A stretch of 64,000 nucleotides of DNA from Parasutterella muris (GCF_009767915.1 NZ_WSRP01000009.1:16994-80993), one strand, 5' to 3'. Shown: positions 21,642 through 29,345, numbered from the stretch's first letter. The notes: a model not told the origin generated them from the letters alone. Numbers and translations are program-made.

Positions 21642-22713
21642 GCTTCAAATACTTTTCGCTTATTTTTTGTTGTAATGCTGAGATATTGTCTTCGGATTTA
21701 CTCTTGTACTGAAAGATGTGATAACCGTCAGTGTCCAGTACAAAAACTCTTCTGCCTTCAGGCTTTACGGTCGATCGAGAATTGACTTTTGGTTTGTTTA
21801 AGAAGTAATCCTCGTCGTGGTTGTAGTCGAAGATGTATTGCTTCAGTTCTTTCTTGTACCACTTGGGTTCTTTGAAAACATTGTGCAGTTTTATGTTTTC
21901 AAAGTTGTTTACCGACCAAGATTGAAAGTCGTCTGTTTCAAAAAAGTTGACAACGCATTCTCTTGAGGCATTTCTTGTGCAAAGCATTCTTTGAACTTCA
22001 CGCACATATGACCACTTAATGCCGAAGTTGTACATCCACGTGAATTCACAAAAGTGTTTAACGTTCAGTCCCAGACGTTTTGCGTAGTCCGAATAAATCT
22101 GTTCGATGACATTAAAAGAGCGCTCCGTAAGTCTGATTCGTCTTACTTTCATCATCTCTCTAATGCCATTCATCCAATCATAGTTGTAGAGTTCAGAGTT
22201 GAATCGATGAATGTCTGAGCCGAACAACTGATCTGCGCACCAGCCATTAATGGCTAAACAGTCACGAAGTTCATCGCAATATGTCGGAATGTCGTCTTGT
22301 CGAATGACATTAATACCCTGCGCTTTCATGACCTGTAAAAAGTACGGATACTCTTCTTCAGTCATTGCTGAGTAAGCGACCGTCAGTTGGTCAAGAGGGA
22401 TATTGTTCTTTAGAAAAGAACAAACGATTGCTGTCGAATCGACGCCTCCTGACCAAAGAACGACAATCGGCTTGTTTTGCTTCATCAGCTCGATTGCCCT
22501 TACATCACAAATATCAGCGATCTTCAGATTCTTTGCGGTAGGGAACTTTTCGTTGAACTCCGCAACATCAAAACAAGAATGTTTGTTGAGTATTCCAAAT
22601 CTGTCTGCGCAGAACCATCCCGCAAACATTCTATTCATGACGGTCAACGGGTCGGTTTTGCTTATTGGTAAACCGCCAAAATAAAATCTTTGAGCGGCGA
22701 TTAATTTAGTCAT
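21631..22713 (-). CDS. PP-loop ATP pyrophosphatase (asparagine-synthase-like)
   Basis: A 360-residue enzyme with the PP-loop VVLWSGGVDSTAIV, as in asparagine synthetase, GMP synthetase and tRNA- or base-modifying enzymes that adenylate a substrate. No glutamine-amidotransferase domain is present at the N-terminus. ATG 22713 was chosen since it lies within the end of the preceding gene. Substrate unknown. Paired with a transporter gene by overlap, it may make a modified metabolite, surface group or base. Confidence 0.75.
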   Translation of the reverse strand: MTKLIAAQRFYFGGLPISKTDPLTVMNRMFAGWFCADRFGILNKHSCFDVAEFNEKFPTAKNLKIADICDVRAIELMKQNKPIVVLWSGGVDSTAIVCSFLKNNIPLDQLTVAYSAMTEEEYPYFLQVMKAQGINVIRQDDIPTYCDELRDCLAINGWCADQLFGSDIHRFNSELYNYDWMNGIREMMKVRRIRLTERSFNVIEQIYSDYAKRLGLNVKHFCEFTWMYNFGIKWSYVREVQRMLCTRNASRECVVNFFETDDFQSWSVNNFENIKLHNVFKEPKWYKKELKQYIFDYNHDEDYFLNKPKVNSRSTVKPEGRRVFVLDTDGYHIFQYKSKSEDNISALQQKISEKYLKHEY

Positions 22714-23170
22714 AAGAGATAACGAGTTCTGGAAGAAGAGCAATCAGTTCTTCATGCGTGGGAATGTCTCTCTTTCCGCCTAACACTTCATCCAAAACCG
22801 CATAGCAAGTTGTCCAAATCTGAGAACGCCACTCTTTGAATGCTTTTGCTTCAGCCGCAAACTTCGGATTGGTGTCGTTTTCGTAAGTGATGGCGGTAAA
22901 GATAGAGTCGTAATTCAATTTCTTTGCCTCTTCGTCCATTACTTTCTGCACTTCAATGGTGAGTCTCTGAATGATTTGTTCAGGAGTCTGCGCAGGAAGG
23001 TTTACCTCCAAAGGCTTCTCGTCGTAGCCGAAAACCTGATCGAGATTGATTGTCTTCAAGACATAAGGAGTGCCGATGGTTTTAAATGCTTGTTCGATGC
23101 TTTTCTGTGCAGAAATCGAATCTTCGTCAGTAATGACGGCATTAATCATCACATTGTATTTGTAAGCCAT
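22706..23170 (-). CDS. Tail-fibre accessory protein
   Basis: A 154-residue protein. The C-terminal half (FAAEAKAFKEWRSQIWTTCY, then a Pro-Thr-x-Glu-Glu-Leu segment and LLPEL) follows the pattern seen at the C-terminus of phage tail-fibre-associated proteins. It is next to another small protein and two fibre genes, so a fibre chaperone or tip role is likely. Confidence 0.65.
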   Translation of the reverse strand: MAYKYNVMINAVITDEDSISAQKSIEQAFKTIGTPYVLKTINLDQVFGYDEKPLEVNLPAQTPEQIIQRLTIEVQKVMDEEAKKLNYDSIFTAITYENDTNPKFAAEAKAFKEWRSQIWTTCYAVLDEVLGGKRDIPTHEELIALLPELVISYD

Positions 23171-23179
23171 TTTTTCTCC

Positions 23180-23506
23180 TTAAATCTCTTCTTTCTGAGC
23201 AGTCGTTTCTTCTGCGCTGTCGTTAGTCACAACCTCCTCAATGTCATCCTCTTCTTTATTGACGACAGGCGGTTCAATGGCGTTATCGGGAGGTCTGACA
23301 ATCGAAATGTAGCCCTCGGTAATCTCGTTTCCTTCGTCATCCCAAGTACGGACTGTGCCGTTTGGGTCACACCACATATCAACCGAAACGGCCTTTAATG
23401 TCAGTTCGTCAATCAAAGAAAGCGCTTCGTAAATTTTTCTTTGAGTTTCTAAGTTATCTGCGGAATCGTAAATGCCGAGAATCTGAATGTTGTATCGATT
23501 TTTCAT
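23180..23506 (-). CDS. Small acidic tail-associated protein
   Basis: A 108-residue acidic protein whose N-terminus (NIQILGIYDSADNLETQRKI) is built like that of the neighbouring 154-residue protein (VMINAVITDEDSISAQKSI), so the two may be distant paralogs. The rest is Glu/Asp-rich and probably disordered. Function unknown; presumed fibre accessory by position. Confidence 0.65.
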   Translation of the reverse strand: MKNRYNIQILGIYDSADNLETQRKIYEALSLIDELTLKAVSVDMWCDPNGTVRTWDDEGNEITEGYISIVRPPDNAIEPPVVNKEEDDIEEVVTNDSAEETTAQKEEI

Positions 23507-23508
23507 TG

Positions 23509-24216
23509 TTATGAACCTAAGTTAAAGGAATTTGAAACCCAAGAAGTTGTGCCGTAGGAGTTGTAGAACCGTTGATAAACCCGAATGCATTCGCCATAAG
23601 AGTTACCGCCTCTACCATCATTTGAGTAAAGGCCAAAGGCAATGTTCATTGATCTGCTTGCGCCGCTTGCGTTATTTTTGACAGTTATCCACGGTCCTTC
23701 TGTATTGGCGGCTAATCTGTCTGGATTTAAGTCAAGACACGGCGAAGGAGTTACTTGGGCGGTTGAATCGGCAACAACAGCTAGACGATAGTGATGTGTG
23801 TATCCGCCTTCAGTGTGGTAGTGACAAATGCACACTTGCCATGTTGGTGCTGAAGAACCATATCCAGAACAACTTCCTGTGACGTAAATGTAGCCTCGCA
23901 TGTATCTTTGGGCGTGACTGTATTGGTCCTCGCCACTGCCGTGATAACACTGCGTTTTCCCAGAGTTATAGAGATTGTTCATCGTTGCGTTATAGGCAGA
24001 AAAAACAGGCGCAGAGCTGTTTCCTCGCAGGGTCCCGATATCTGTGTTTGCGCTGTTTCTGTAGCCAACAGAATAGCCCAGTGAACCCGTCGCAAAACGG
24101 TTTCCTAAATCCTGAGCGGCTGAGGTTTGAAATCCCAGCGCTCCAGCATTTGAATTGTTTACTAAGAACAAAGAGTCGAGGTCGGTTCCTGCTGAGTTCA
24201 AAAATCCACAAGTCAT
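23509..24216 (-). CDS. Tail fibre or tip protein, Gly/Asn/Ser-rich
   Basis: A 235-residue protein, low in charge and rich in Gly, Asn, Ser and Tyr, typical of phage receptor-binding tips. The first 60 residues contain loose repeats (FLNSAGTDLDSLF, RNSANTDIGTL). The remainder is beta-rich. It overlaps the S74-type fibre gene by four bases (ATGA-like), so the two may form one fibre, with this protein at the tip. Confidence 0.7.
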   Translation of the reverse strand: MTCGFLNSAGTDLDSLFLVNNSNAGALGFQTSAAQDLGNRFATGSLGYSVGYRNSANTDIGTLRGNSSAPVFSAYNATMNNLYNSGKTQCYHGSGEDQYSHAQRYMRGYIYVTGSCSGYGSSAPTWQVCICHYHTEGGYTHHYRLAVVADSTAQVTPSPCLDLNPDRLAANTEGPWITVKNNASGASRSMNIAFGLYSNDGRGGNSYGECIRVYQRFYNSYGTTSWVSNSFNLGS

Positions 24217-25676
24217 AGCTTCTTCTCCAATTCTGCAATGCGAGCTTTCAGACGATTAATCTCATGGATTGCTGTCATCAAAAGAGCTGATTCGTCCAAG
24301 CTCAGCATTCCGTTTTCGTCTGTATCGACAAACTGAGGTGTCTGTGTCTTAATGTCTTGAGCGATATAACCGATGTGTGTTTTCTCTTTTATATCGTTCT
24401 TGAACTTGAACGTCTTAAGCGAAGCGTTTGGCAATTCATAATCGACATCTTGTATGTCTTTCTTCAAGCGTCTATCGGAATTTACTCTGAAAGAGTTTCC
24501 GTAAACCCAACCACCAGACGCTCGTATATCTCTATGAACAATAAAATCGCCGTTTTGGTCGAACCTATGATTGAAAGTTTGTGTGTTTGTGTTTGAATTG
24601 TAATTAGCGTCCGAAATAAAACTGAACGAAAGATTGGAACCGTTTGCAGAGCCTGAAGAGCCAACCTCCCAACTTCCCGTATTGCACTTCATCGACAATA
24701 TTGGACAATAATGTTCCCCGTCGGTAATTCGTAAAAGCGCAGTGTCACGCCCTTTACACCAAGATGTCGAAGTTGACGCTTTTGTAATTTGACCAGCGTT
24801 CAGTCTTAATCCGTGACCCATAGTCACAGTGCCGTTCGACAAATTGAAAAACAATGGTCTGAGATCGTTATAACCACCCAACGCATCGTCGGTGTTAGTC
24901 GTCATGAGATAGAAATTTGCGCCATCGTTTCTACAAATGACTGCTTTGTTGTTGTAAATCAAGCGAAGTTGATTTGTGACAGAACCCCCTACTCGCATTT
25001 CGTTGTTGATGGTTGTAATGCCGTTTACAGTAAGGGTTCCTGTAATGGTCTTGCCACCGCTTAGCGGCAAATAATTGTCGGCCTTTGCTGTCACCCATTG
25101 TGTTGTGGCAATTGCACCGCTATTTGAACTTGCGACAGGCGTACAACAAGAAGCAAAAGGGACACCAGAAGCATCAAAACCAATACGAAGCAAATTAGCA
25201 TCCCTTGAATCTGCGACGTTTCTATAACAGCCCATGTGAAAATCCACTGAACCGTCTGCCATGGTTTGATGCTCAAGAATGGCCATGCGAGTGTCATAAC
25301 TGCCAGAATTCAACTCTGTATCTATGGCTCGATTATTACCCGCATTAAAAGTAATGCTTTGATATTGATTAGAAGCGGGAGTAACGCCCTTTATTACATT
25401 TTTGTTGCTTATATTGATGGCGTTACTAAAAACTTCTATTTTCCCTGTAAAAACCCTTTTCCCATTGATAACTTGATCGTCATCAACGTTTACTTTTGTA
25501 TCTAGCAGGTCAGTAATCTTATTTTCTCCCACAATAATGTTGGGAGCTTTAATAAAATTGTCTTCCCCCTCAATGATGAGAGAACCGCTTAACGACCCAC
25601 CCTCTGAGCCAACGGCGACTTTATCAAGAACATTTCTTATCGCAGTTTTGATTTGTGCCTTTGTTTGTTTCGCCAT
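24213..25676 (-). CDS. Tail fibre with C-terminal S74 chaperone/peptidase domain
   Basis: A 487-residue fibre protein. Residues 1-390 are beta-rich shaft (KTITGTLTVNGITT). The C-terminal 95 residues are an intramolecular chaperone of the S74 endosialidase type: SDRRLKKDIQDV, then HIGYIAQDI and a coiled coil ending KARIAELEKKL. Such domains trimerise the fibre and cut themselves off at the Ser of the SDRRLK motif. A non-coding interval with hairpins lies upstream. Confidence 0.88.
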   Translation of the reverse strand: MAKQTKAQIKTAIRNVLDKVAVGSEGGSLSGSLIIEGEDNFIKAPNIIVGENKITDLLDTKVNVDDDQVINGKRVFTGKIEVFSNAINISNKNVIKGVTPASNQYQSITFNAGNNRAIDTELNSGSYDTRMAILEHQTMADGSVDFHMGCYRNVADSRDANLLRIGFDASGVPFASCCTPVASSNSGAIATTQWVTAKADNYLPLSGGKTITGTLTVNGITTINNEMRVGGSVTNQLRLIYNNKAVICRNDGANFYLMTTNTDDALGGYNDLRPLFFNLSNGTVTMGHGLRLNAGQITKASTSTSWCKGRDTALLRITDGEHYCPILSMKCNTGSWEVGSSGSANGSNLSFSFISDANYNSNTNTQTFNHRFDQNGDFIVHRDIRASGGWVYGNSFRVNSDRRLKKDIQDVDYELPNASLKTFKFKNDIKEKTHIGYIAQDIKTQTPQFVDTDENGMLSLDESALLMTAIHEINRLKARIAELEKKL

Positions 25677-25814
25677 TTTTATGGTCTTCTTTTAGTAGTG
25701 TTATATTCTTTGTTTTGAGAAGAACGCTGTACGTCATCTTTGACGACAAGTTCTGTAAATTCATCTCTGAATGATTTGTTTTCTCTACAAAAGGAGGGTT
25801 TCCCCTTTGGTTTT

Positions 25815-25849
25815 CTTTTACTAGGCAATTTGAATTGCCTCAAACATAA
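25815..25849 (-). promoter_or_regulatory. Possible promoter for the S74 fibre gene with palindrome in the spacer
   Basis: On the minus strand TTGAGG, a 17-base spacer and TAAAAG can be read, with the palindrome AGGCAATT/AATTGCCT lying across the -35/spacer. It would serve the fibre genes at 24213-25676. The hexamers are imperfect. Confidence 0.35.
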
Positions 25850-25980
25850 GCGAAGAAATTTGTGTACAATGAGCTTATTCGCTTATGTTTGATCGAGTTA
25901 CGAAATTACCTCTCATGAATTTCGATACGTAGCTCGGTTGCCCTCGGGTCTTGAACATGCCCGAGGGCATTTTCTTTTAT
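25823..25980 (+). ncRNA. Candidate structured RNA with terminator
   Basis: The 300-base gap 25677-25976 has no convincing gene. Its right half holds four consecutive inverted repeats: AGGCAATT/AATTGCCT (25823-25840), CAAACATAAGCGAA/TTCGCTTATGTTTG (14 bp perfect, 25841-25854 and 25878-25891), CGAAATT/AATTTCG (25901-25907 and 25918-25924) and a terminator-like stem. The T-run after the last stem is on the + strand, opposite to all neighbouring genes, suggesting a + strand RNA. No clear + promoter was found. Confidence 0.45.
25939..25980 (+). terminator. Rho-independent terminator on + strand
   Basis: TGCCCTCGGG (25939-25948) pairs perfectly with CCCGAGGGCA (25960-25969) and is followed by TTTTCTTTTATT. 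The stem ends just before the stop codon of the leftward gene at 25977. Confidence 0.75.
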
Positions 25981-26510
25981 TCGTTGCTCGCCTTGAACCA
26001 TATACAAGTGCCATTGCCGTTCCAACCGTTGCTATTTGCCCCACGTGTATACATTCTTCCGCTTGGCGCATCTATGAACATTTGAAATACTTCACTGCCG
26101 CTTCCTGTCCAATGAATCAAGTAACCATATTGATTAGGTTGAGCCTTTAAGCAATTTAATTGGTTATACCAATAGCACCCTCTTGGTTGTTTTCTCCAAA
26201 AGTCAGGCGTATCGGTGCTTTCAGTGGTAACATTAACAGATGATATTGCGATAAAGTCATGGGCTTTAATCCCAATCTCATTGCCTTTGTACTTTGTTAA
26301 ATTACCGAGATTAGTATCGCCATTTAACCAACTTGTTCCATTAACCGAAAATTCGTTTTTAACAGCGGCGTCACCATTCATCCACATCTTGCCATCAACA
26401 GAACACCATCCGCTGACATTTAAATCGCCCTGTTTACCCCCCCCCCTCTTATCTAGTTTGTCAGCGAGGCGCTCTTGAATTAGGTTTATACAGTCTTTTA
26501 GTGTTGCCAT
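25977..26510 (-). CDS. Pyocin-knob-like tail protein with G10 tract (frame open)
   Basis: A 177-residue protein whose second half resembles the pyocin-knob fold (FWRKQPRGCYWYN, then a Gly/Asn-rich end with CIWFKASNE). It differs from the collar genes upstream, yet carries a run of ten G in codons 22-25 (KRGGGK). With ten G the frame continues to the natural end; gain or loss of one would truncate it early. It is the downstream end of the tract-bearing block. Confidence 0.75.
   Translation of the reverse strand: MATLKDCINLIQERLADKLDKRGGGKQGDLNVSGWCSVDGKMWMNGDAAVKNEFSVNGTSWLNGDTNLGNLTKYKGNEIGIKAHDFIAISSVNVTTESTDTPDFWRKQPRGCYWYNQLNCLKAQPNQYGYLIHWTGSGSEVFQMFIDAPSGRMYTRGANSNGWNGNGTCIWFKASNE
26437..26446. 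repeat. C10/G10 mononucleotide tract, gene A
   Basis: Ten consecutive C on the + strand, read as aGG GGG GGG GGt in the leftward gene (Arg-Gly-Gly-Gly). In-frame as given. Confidence 0.9.
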
Positions 26511-26549
26511 TTTATTGACCTTCTTGGTTTCGTCTCAATGAGAAAACTT

Positions 26550-27026
26550 TTATTCGATTCGTTCCCATATCGCATAAACTGCGAATGGAGGAAGATTGTT
26601 ATGAGCTTGAGAACCACCAGTTGAAGCAGTTTGCAGATCTTTATTTGGGTCGCCAGCACCGCCGCCACCAGTGGTCGAACCGCCCAATCCTTGCCATGAC
26701 AAACCATATCCGATTGTGCCAACGTTTAAATCAACCTGCCAACCACCTTCGTTCTCATAGCTCCAATAAATACCTTTATGGTTATGAGTGGGCATTTCTT
26801 GCAATGTCAAGGTATGACTTTCTTCACCGCCAGTCTGACCGATGGGACGATTCTCAGAAGCTCCGTAAATAAATCTTCCTTCAATTCGCTTCCATTTAGA
26901 ATACCCCCCCCCGAATAGAATTACATCGGGGTTACGGTCGTCACTAGTGAAGAAAAGCGAGCCAACGGGATGTACCGCAAGCAAAACTTCTCTGATTAGT
27001 TCTTTTAAATCTTTTTGTTCTGTCAT
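26550..27026 (-). CDS. Tail-collar protein B, tract G9, frame open
   Basis: A 158-residue tail-collar-type protein. Array hallmarks are the N-terminal HPVGSLFF, the tract-encoded FGGG (residues 38-41), SHTLTLQEMPTHNH and the C-terminal SQAHNNLPPF with a terminal WER. Such domains occur at the end of tail fibres and baseplates and often shape receptor binding. Here the nine G are in frame and the protein is complete. The variable part lies between THNH and the HNN motif. Confidence 0.85.
   Translation of the reverse strand: MTEQKDLKELIREVLLAVHPVGSLFFTSDDRNPDVILFGGGYSKWKRIEGRFIYGASENRPIGQTGGEESHTLTLQEMPTHNHKGIYWSYENEGGWQVDLNVGTIGYGLSWQGLGGSTTGGGGAGDPNKDLQTASTGGSQAHNNLPPFAVYAIWERIE
26904..26912. 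repeat. C9/G9 mononucleotide tract, gene B
   Basis: Nine C on the + strand, read as three GGG codons after Phe38 of gene B. In-frame as given. Confidence 0.9.
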
Positions 27027-27497
27027 TTAAGCCGTGCGTTGCCAAATATTTGTAATGTAATAAGGGGGCATATTGTTATGAGGTTGGGAACTGCCGACCG
27101 TTTCGTATTGCTTCTTTGGTTCGGCTTCTTCCCACGCCCATTCGTTTCTTCCGCAACCAAATCTAAGAACCCAACACCAATGATCTCCAGCGGGTTCGAC
27201 TGATGTATCTTGACTTGTCCACTTTAATCTATGATGATGAGCTGGAATTTCACCTTGTGAAAGTGTGTGAGAATATTCGCCTCCTCTTGCCCCTACCGTC
27301 TGACCCATAGCGGGAGCAGTATCTCTACCGAAGAGAAATGCCTCTTCTATTCGTTGCCATACCCCCCCCCCGAACACTTCAGCGGGGTTGATGTCGTTAT
27401 CACTAAAGTAGAAACTACCGACTGGGTGCGCGGCCAATATTGCTTCTTTGACCGATTTTTCGACTGCTTTATTGATTACTTCTTCTAAGTTCGTCAT
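27027..27497 (-). CDS. Tail-collar protein C, tract G10, frame open
   Basis: A 156-residue paralog of gene B. ATG 27497 overlaps the stop of gene D (ATGA) and fits the array pattern. It reads HPVGSFYF, NPAEVFGGGVW across the tract, YSHTLSQGEIPAHHH, and ends SQPHNNMPPY followed by WQRTA. Ten G give GGG-GGG-GGG-Gta, so Val follows three Gly and the protein is complete. Confidence 0.85.
   Translation of the reverse strand: MTNLEEVINKAVEKSVKEAILAAHPVGSFYFSDNDINPAEVFGGGVWQRIEEAFLFGRDTAPAMGQTVGARGGEYSHTLSQGEIPAHHHRLKWTSQDTSVEPAGDHWCWVLRFGCGRNEWAWEEAEPKKQYETVGSSQPHNNMPPYYITNIWQRTA
27362..27371. repeat. C10/G10 mononucleotide tract, gene C
   Basis: Ten C on the + strand starting at codon 43 of gene C. 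In-frame as given. Confidence 0.9.
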
Positions 27498-27936
27498 GCT
27501 GTTCTGCGCCAAATGAACACTGATCGGAAAGGGGGCATATTGTTGTGCGATTGGCCTCCGCCGACGTATTCAGTTGCGATATTGCAAGTTGTGTTGCTTG
27601 TGTTTACCAACGCTTGCTTCCAAGTATTAGTGGTGTTAGTTACTCCGTTGCTATTAGCCGAGTAGTAATCATCCTTGTACACTCTGTGAGTATGTCTCGG
27701 CATATTCTCTATAGTTAAGGTGACGTTCGATTCCCCAGCCAATGTACCAACTGGTATTGTGTCTGTTTCACCGTATAGGAACCGACCTCTTACTTTCTCC
27801 CATACCCCCCCCCAATTACATCAGCGGGATTCTGAGAACCTTCTGTTAACCAGTAGGAACCAACGGGATACAGTTCGAGTTTTGCTTGTTTAACTGCCTT
27901 CTCGATTGCTTTGTTTAAAACTTGTTCTAAATTCAT
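27494..27936 (-). CDS. Tail-collar protein D, tract G9, frame interrupted (OFF)
   Basis: The reading frame starts at ATG 27936 (MNLEQVLNKA, then YPVGSYWL and NPADVI) and enters a run of nine G at codon 42. With nine G it reads GGGYGRK and stops. With ten G it would read GGGVWEKVRGRFLYGE and continue through MPRHTH to the end QSHNNMPPF and WRRTA. The downstream part is intact as an open frame from 27742. This is what a switched-off phase-variable gene looks like; a sequencing error in the tract is the alternative. Confidence 0.8.
27805..27813. repeat. C9/G9 mononucleotide tract, gene D
   Basis: Nine C on the + strand. One more base would restore the frame of gene D. Confidence 0.9.
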
Positions 27937-28395
27937 TTATGCTGTTCGTTTCCAACAGTAAGTAACTACATACGGTGGAAGGTTGTTATGAGGTTGATTA
28001 CCACCACCGCCGTTGACAATGCTTTTTAAGTTGTCAGGAACCATAACGCCGCCATCTGCAACGGCGCAGTCAGTGGCTGCCAAAGCATCAAAGTTTGAAT
28101 CGTTGATCGTGAAGACTGCGCCAGGATTACTAACCATAAAAATCTGTTTGGTTATGTAGTGACTGTGTATTGGCAATTCTGATGCCGTTAGAGTGTGGCT
28201 TGCTTCACCGCCCGTTTGTCCTTGTTGATAGGTGTCTCCTGCGGTCAGAATGAACCTATCTTTTACCTGTACCCACGTCCCGCCAAAATTTCACTGGGGG
28301 GGGGTAGATACATCAGAAAAGTAGTAACTGCCCACGGGATGGGCTTCTAACTTTGCTTTCTGAATTGCTTTTTCTAATAGTTGTTCTAAATTCAT
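27937..28395 (-). pseudogene. Tail-collar paralog E, C9 tract followed by an in-frame stop
   Basis: Starts MNLEQLLEKA at 28395 with HPVGSYYF, then enters nine C on its coding strand and reads TPPQ followed by UGA. Beyond the stop the same frame continues as NFGGTWVQVKDRF, through SHTLTASELPIHSH, to NQPHNNLPPY and WKRTA. Unlike its neighbours the tract is of C, not G, on the coding strand and lies just before the FGG motif. One more or one fewer C leads to other stops, so tract length alone would not rescue it unless the following T-run changes too. Confidence 0.75.
28296..28304. repeat. G9/C9 mononucleotide tract, gene E (opposite polarity)
   Basis: Nine G on the + strand, so C on the coding strand of gene E. 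All other tracts here are G on the coding strand. Confidence 0.9.
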
Positions 28396-28906
28396 TTACG
28401 CTGTTCTTCGCCAAATGTATGCGCTTCTGTAAGGCTGTAGGTTATTGTGAGGTTGAGAACTACCTGCTGAAGAAGTTGAGCCCGTCCATGCTCTTGAGGC
28501 CTCAAAACCTACTCGATAATCCCAACCAGTATTTGTAGTTCCCTCTCTTCTTGTTTTGCCACCACCTGCATAGTAAAAAGCTCCATAAGGTTCTTCTTTT
28601 CCGCCACAATCGAATGTCGGGAAGTTGCCTGTGATTTGCATCGTGCCTCTGTCGTGGGTGTGAGCTGGCATTTCCGAACCACTGAGAGTATGCGTTGCTT
28701 CCCCGCCCTCACTTCCTACTGGATAAGTTGAGTTTGCTCCGAGTAAAACTCTACCTTCGAGTTTAACCCAAGTACTTACCCCCCCCCAGTCCAAGAATTT
28801 CAGCAGGGTTTCTGTCTTCTTCAGTAATAAAGTAACTTCCAACAGGATGAGCTTTAAGAACCGCAACCTCGCCAGCTTTTTGAATCAATTGTTTCAATGT
28901 TGCCAT
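28396..28906 (-). CDS. Tail-collar protein F, tract G9, frame interrupted (OFF)
   Basis: Starts at ATG 28906 behind a good ribosome site (AGGAAGAG) with MATLKQLIQK, HPVGSYFI and NPAEILGL, then meets nine G and stops after GGGKYLG. Eight or eleven G would give GGVSTWVKLEGRVLLG and continue to SQPHNNLQPY and WRRTA. A start inside the second half in another frame (near 28866) has no collar N-terminus and is unlikely. First gene of the array in the reading direction. Confidence 0.8.
28779..28787. repeat. C9/G9 mononucleotide tract, gene F
   Basis: Nine C on the + strand. The count must be eight or eleven for gene F to be read through; ten would give an immediate stop. Confidence 0.9.
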
Positions 28907-28916
28907 TTAACTCTTC

Positions 28917-29345
28917 CTAGGTGCCCGCAAGACTTGCGTATGCTTCATCAATCTGAGCTTGAAGCTCTGCTTTGCTGACATAATTTGCAGAGACACTGTT
29001 TTTGAACGCTTCAAACTCTGTCTTAAGTTTTTCAAACTCTGATTGATCGGCTTTTGTTTTTAATACCACTTCGTCAACTTCGTTAAAAGCCTCCACAATC
29101 GCTTCACCAAGCTCAATAATGTCGTTATCGAGACTTGCTAGGATGTCTACCCAAACTCCTCTTCTGCGCTGAAAGAGTCTTTGTAGGTCAGATCGAAAGC
29201 AAAGCATGCCTTCCTTTAAGTTCTCTTCAGGAAATTCAATTCCTGCCGAACACGTAATGCTTGCTTCGTCATTGTGCAAAATTAACGGCAACGAATCTTT
29301 CAGCGGTGTCGTTAATTGGATTTCTTTATAACCTTGTGCCGCCAT
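28917..29345 (-). CDS. Tail protein with fibre-attachment-like N-terminus
   Basis: A 142-residue protein. The first 65 residues match the start of the Cys-rich fibre at 11900-13129 (N-D-x-A-S-I-T-C, FPEENLKEGMLCFRSD), then a coiled coil from about 75 to 140. It lies between the PAPS-reductase-like gene and the collar array. The shared module probably binds the tail tip; the coiled coil could hold collar proteins (inference). Confidence 0.75.
   Translation of the reverse strand: MAAQGYKEIQLTTPLKDSLPLILHNDEASITCSAGIEFPEENLKEGMLCFRSDLQRLFQRRRGVWVDILASLDNDIIELGEAIVEAFNEVDEVVLKTKADQSEFEKLKTEFEAFKNSVSANYVSKAELQAQIDEAYASLAGT

Noticed and set aside
25841..25891. 14-bp inverted repeat as a DNA-invertase site for fibre switching
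   Set aside because: No invertase gene in the window and no second copy of the site was seen; a hairpin in RNA explains it better.
27937..28395. UGA read as an amino acid in gene E
   Set aside because: UGA is the normal stop of several other genes here, for example the collar gene D and the spanin gene, so general recoding is unlikely.
28396..28866. An open frame starting MRFLKLILLEV as a complete gene
   Set aside because: Its start lies in the wrong frame of collar gene F; only the part after the G tract is collar sequence. The real start is ATG 28906.
25977..28906. Diversity-generating retroelement for fibre variation
   Set aside because: No reverse transcriptase and no template/variable repeat pair were seen. 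Variation here points to tract length, not adenine mutagenesis.
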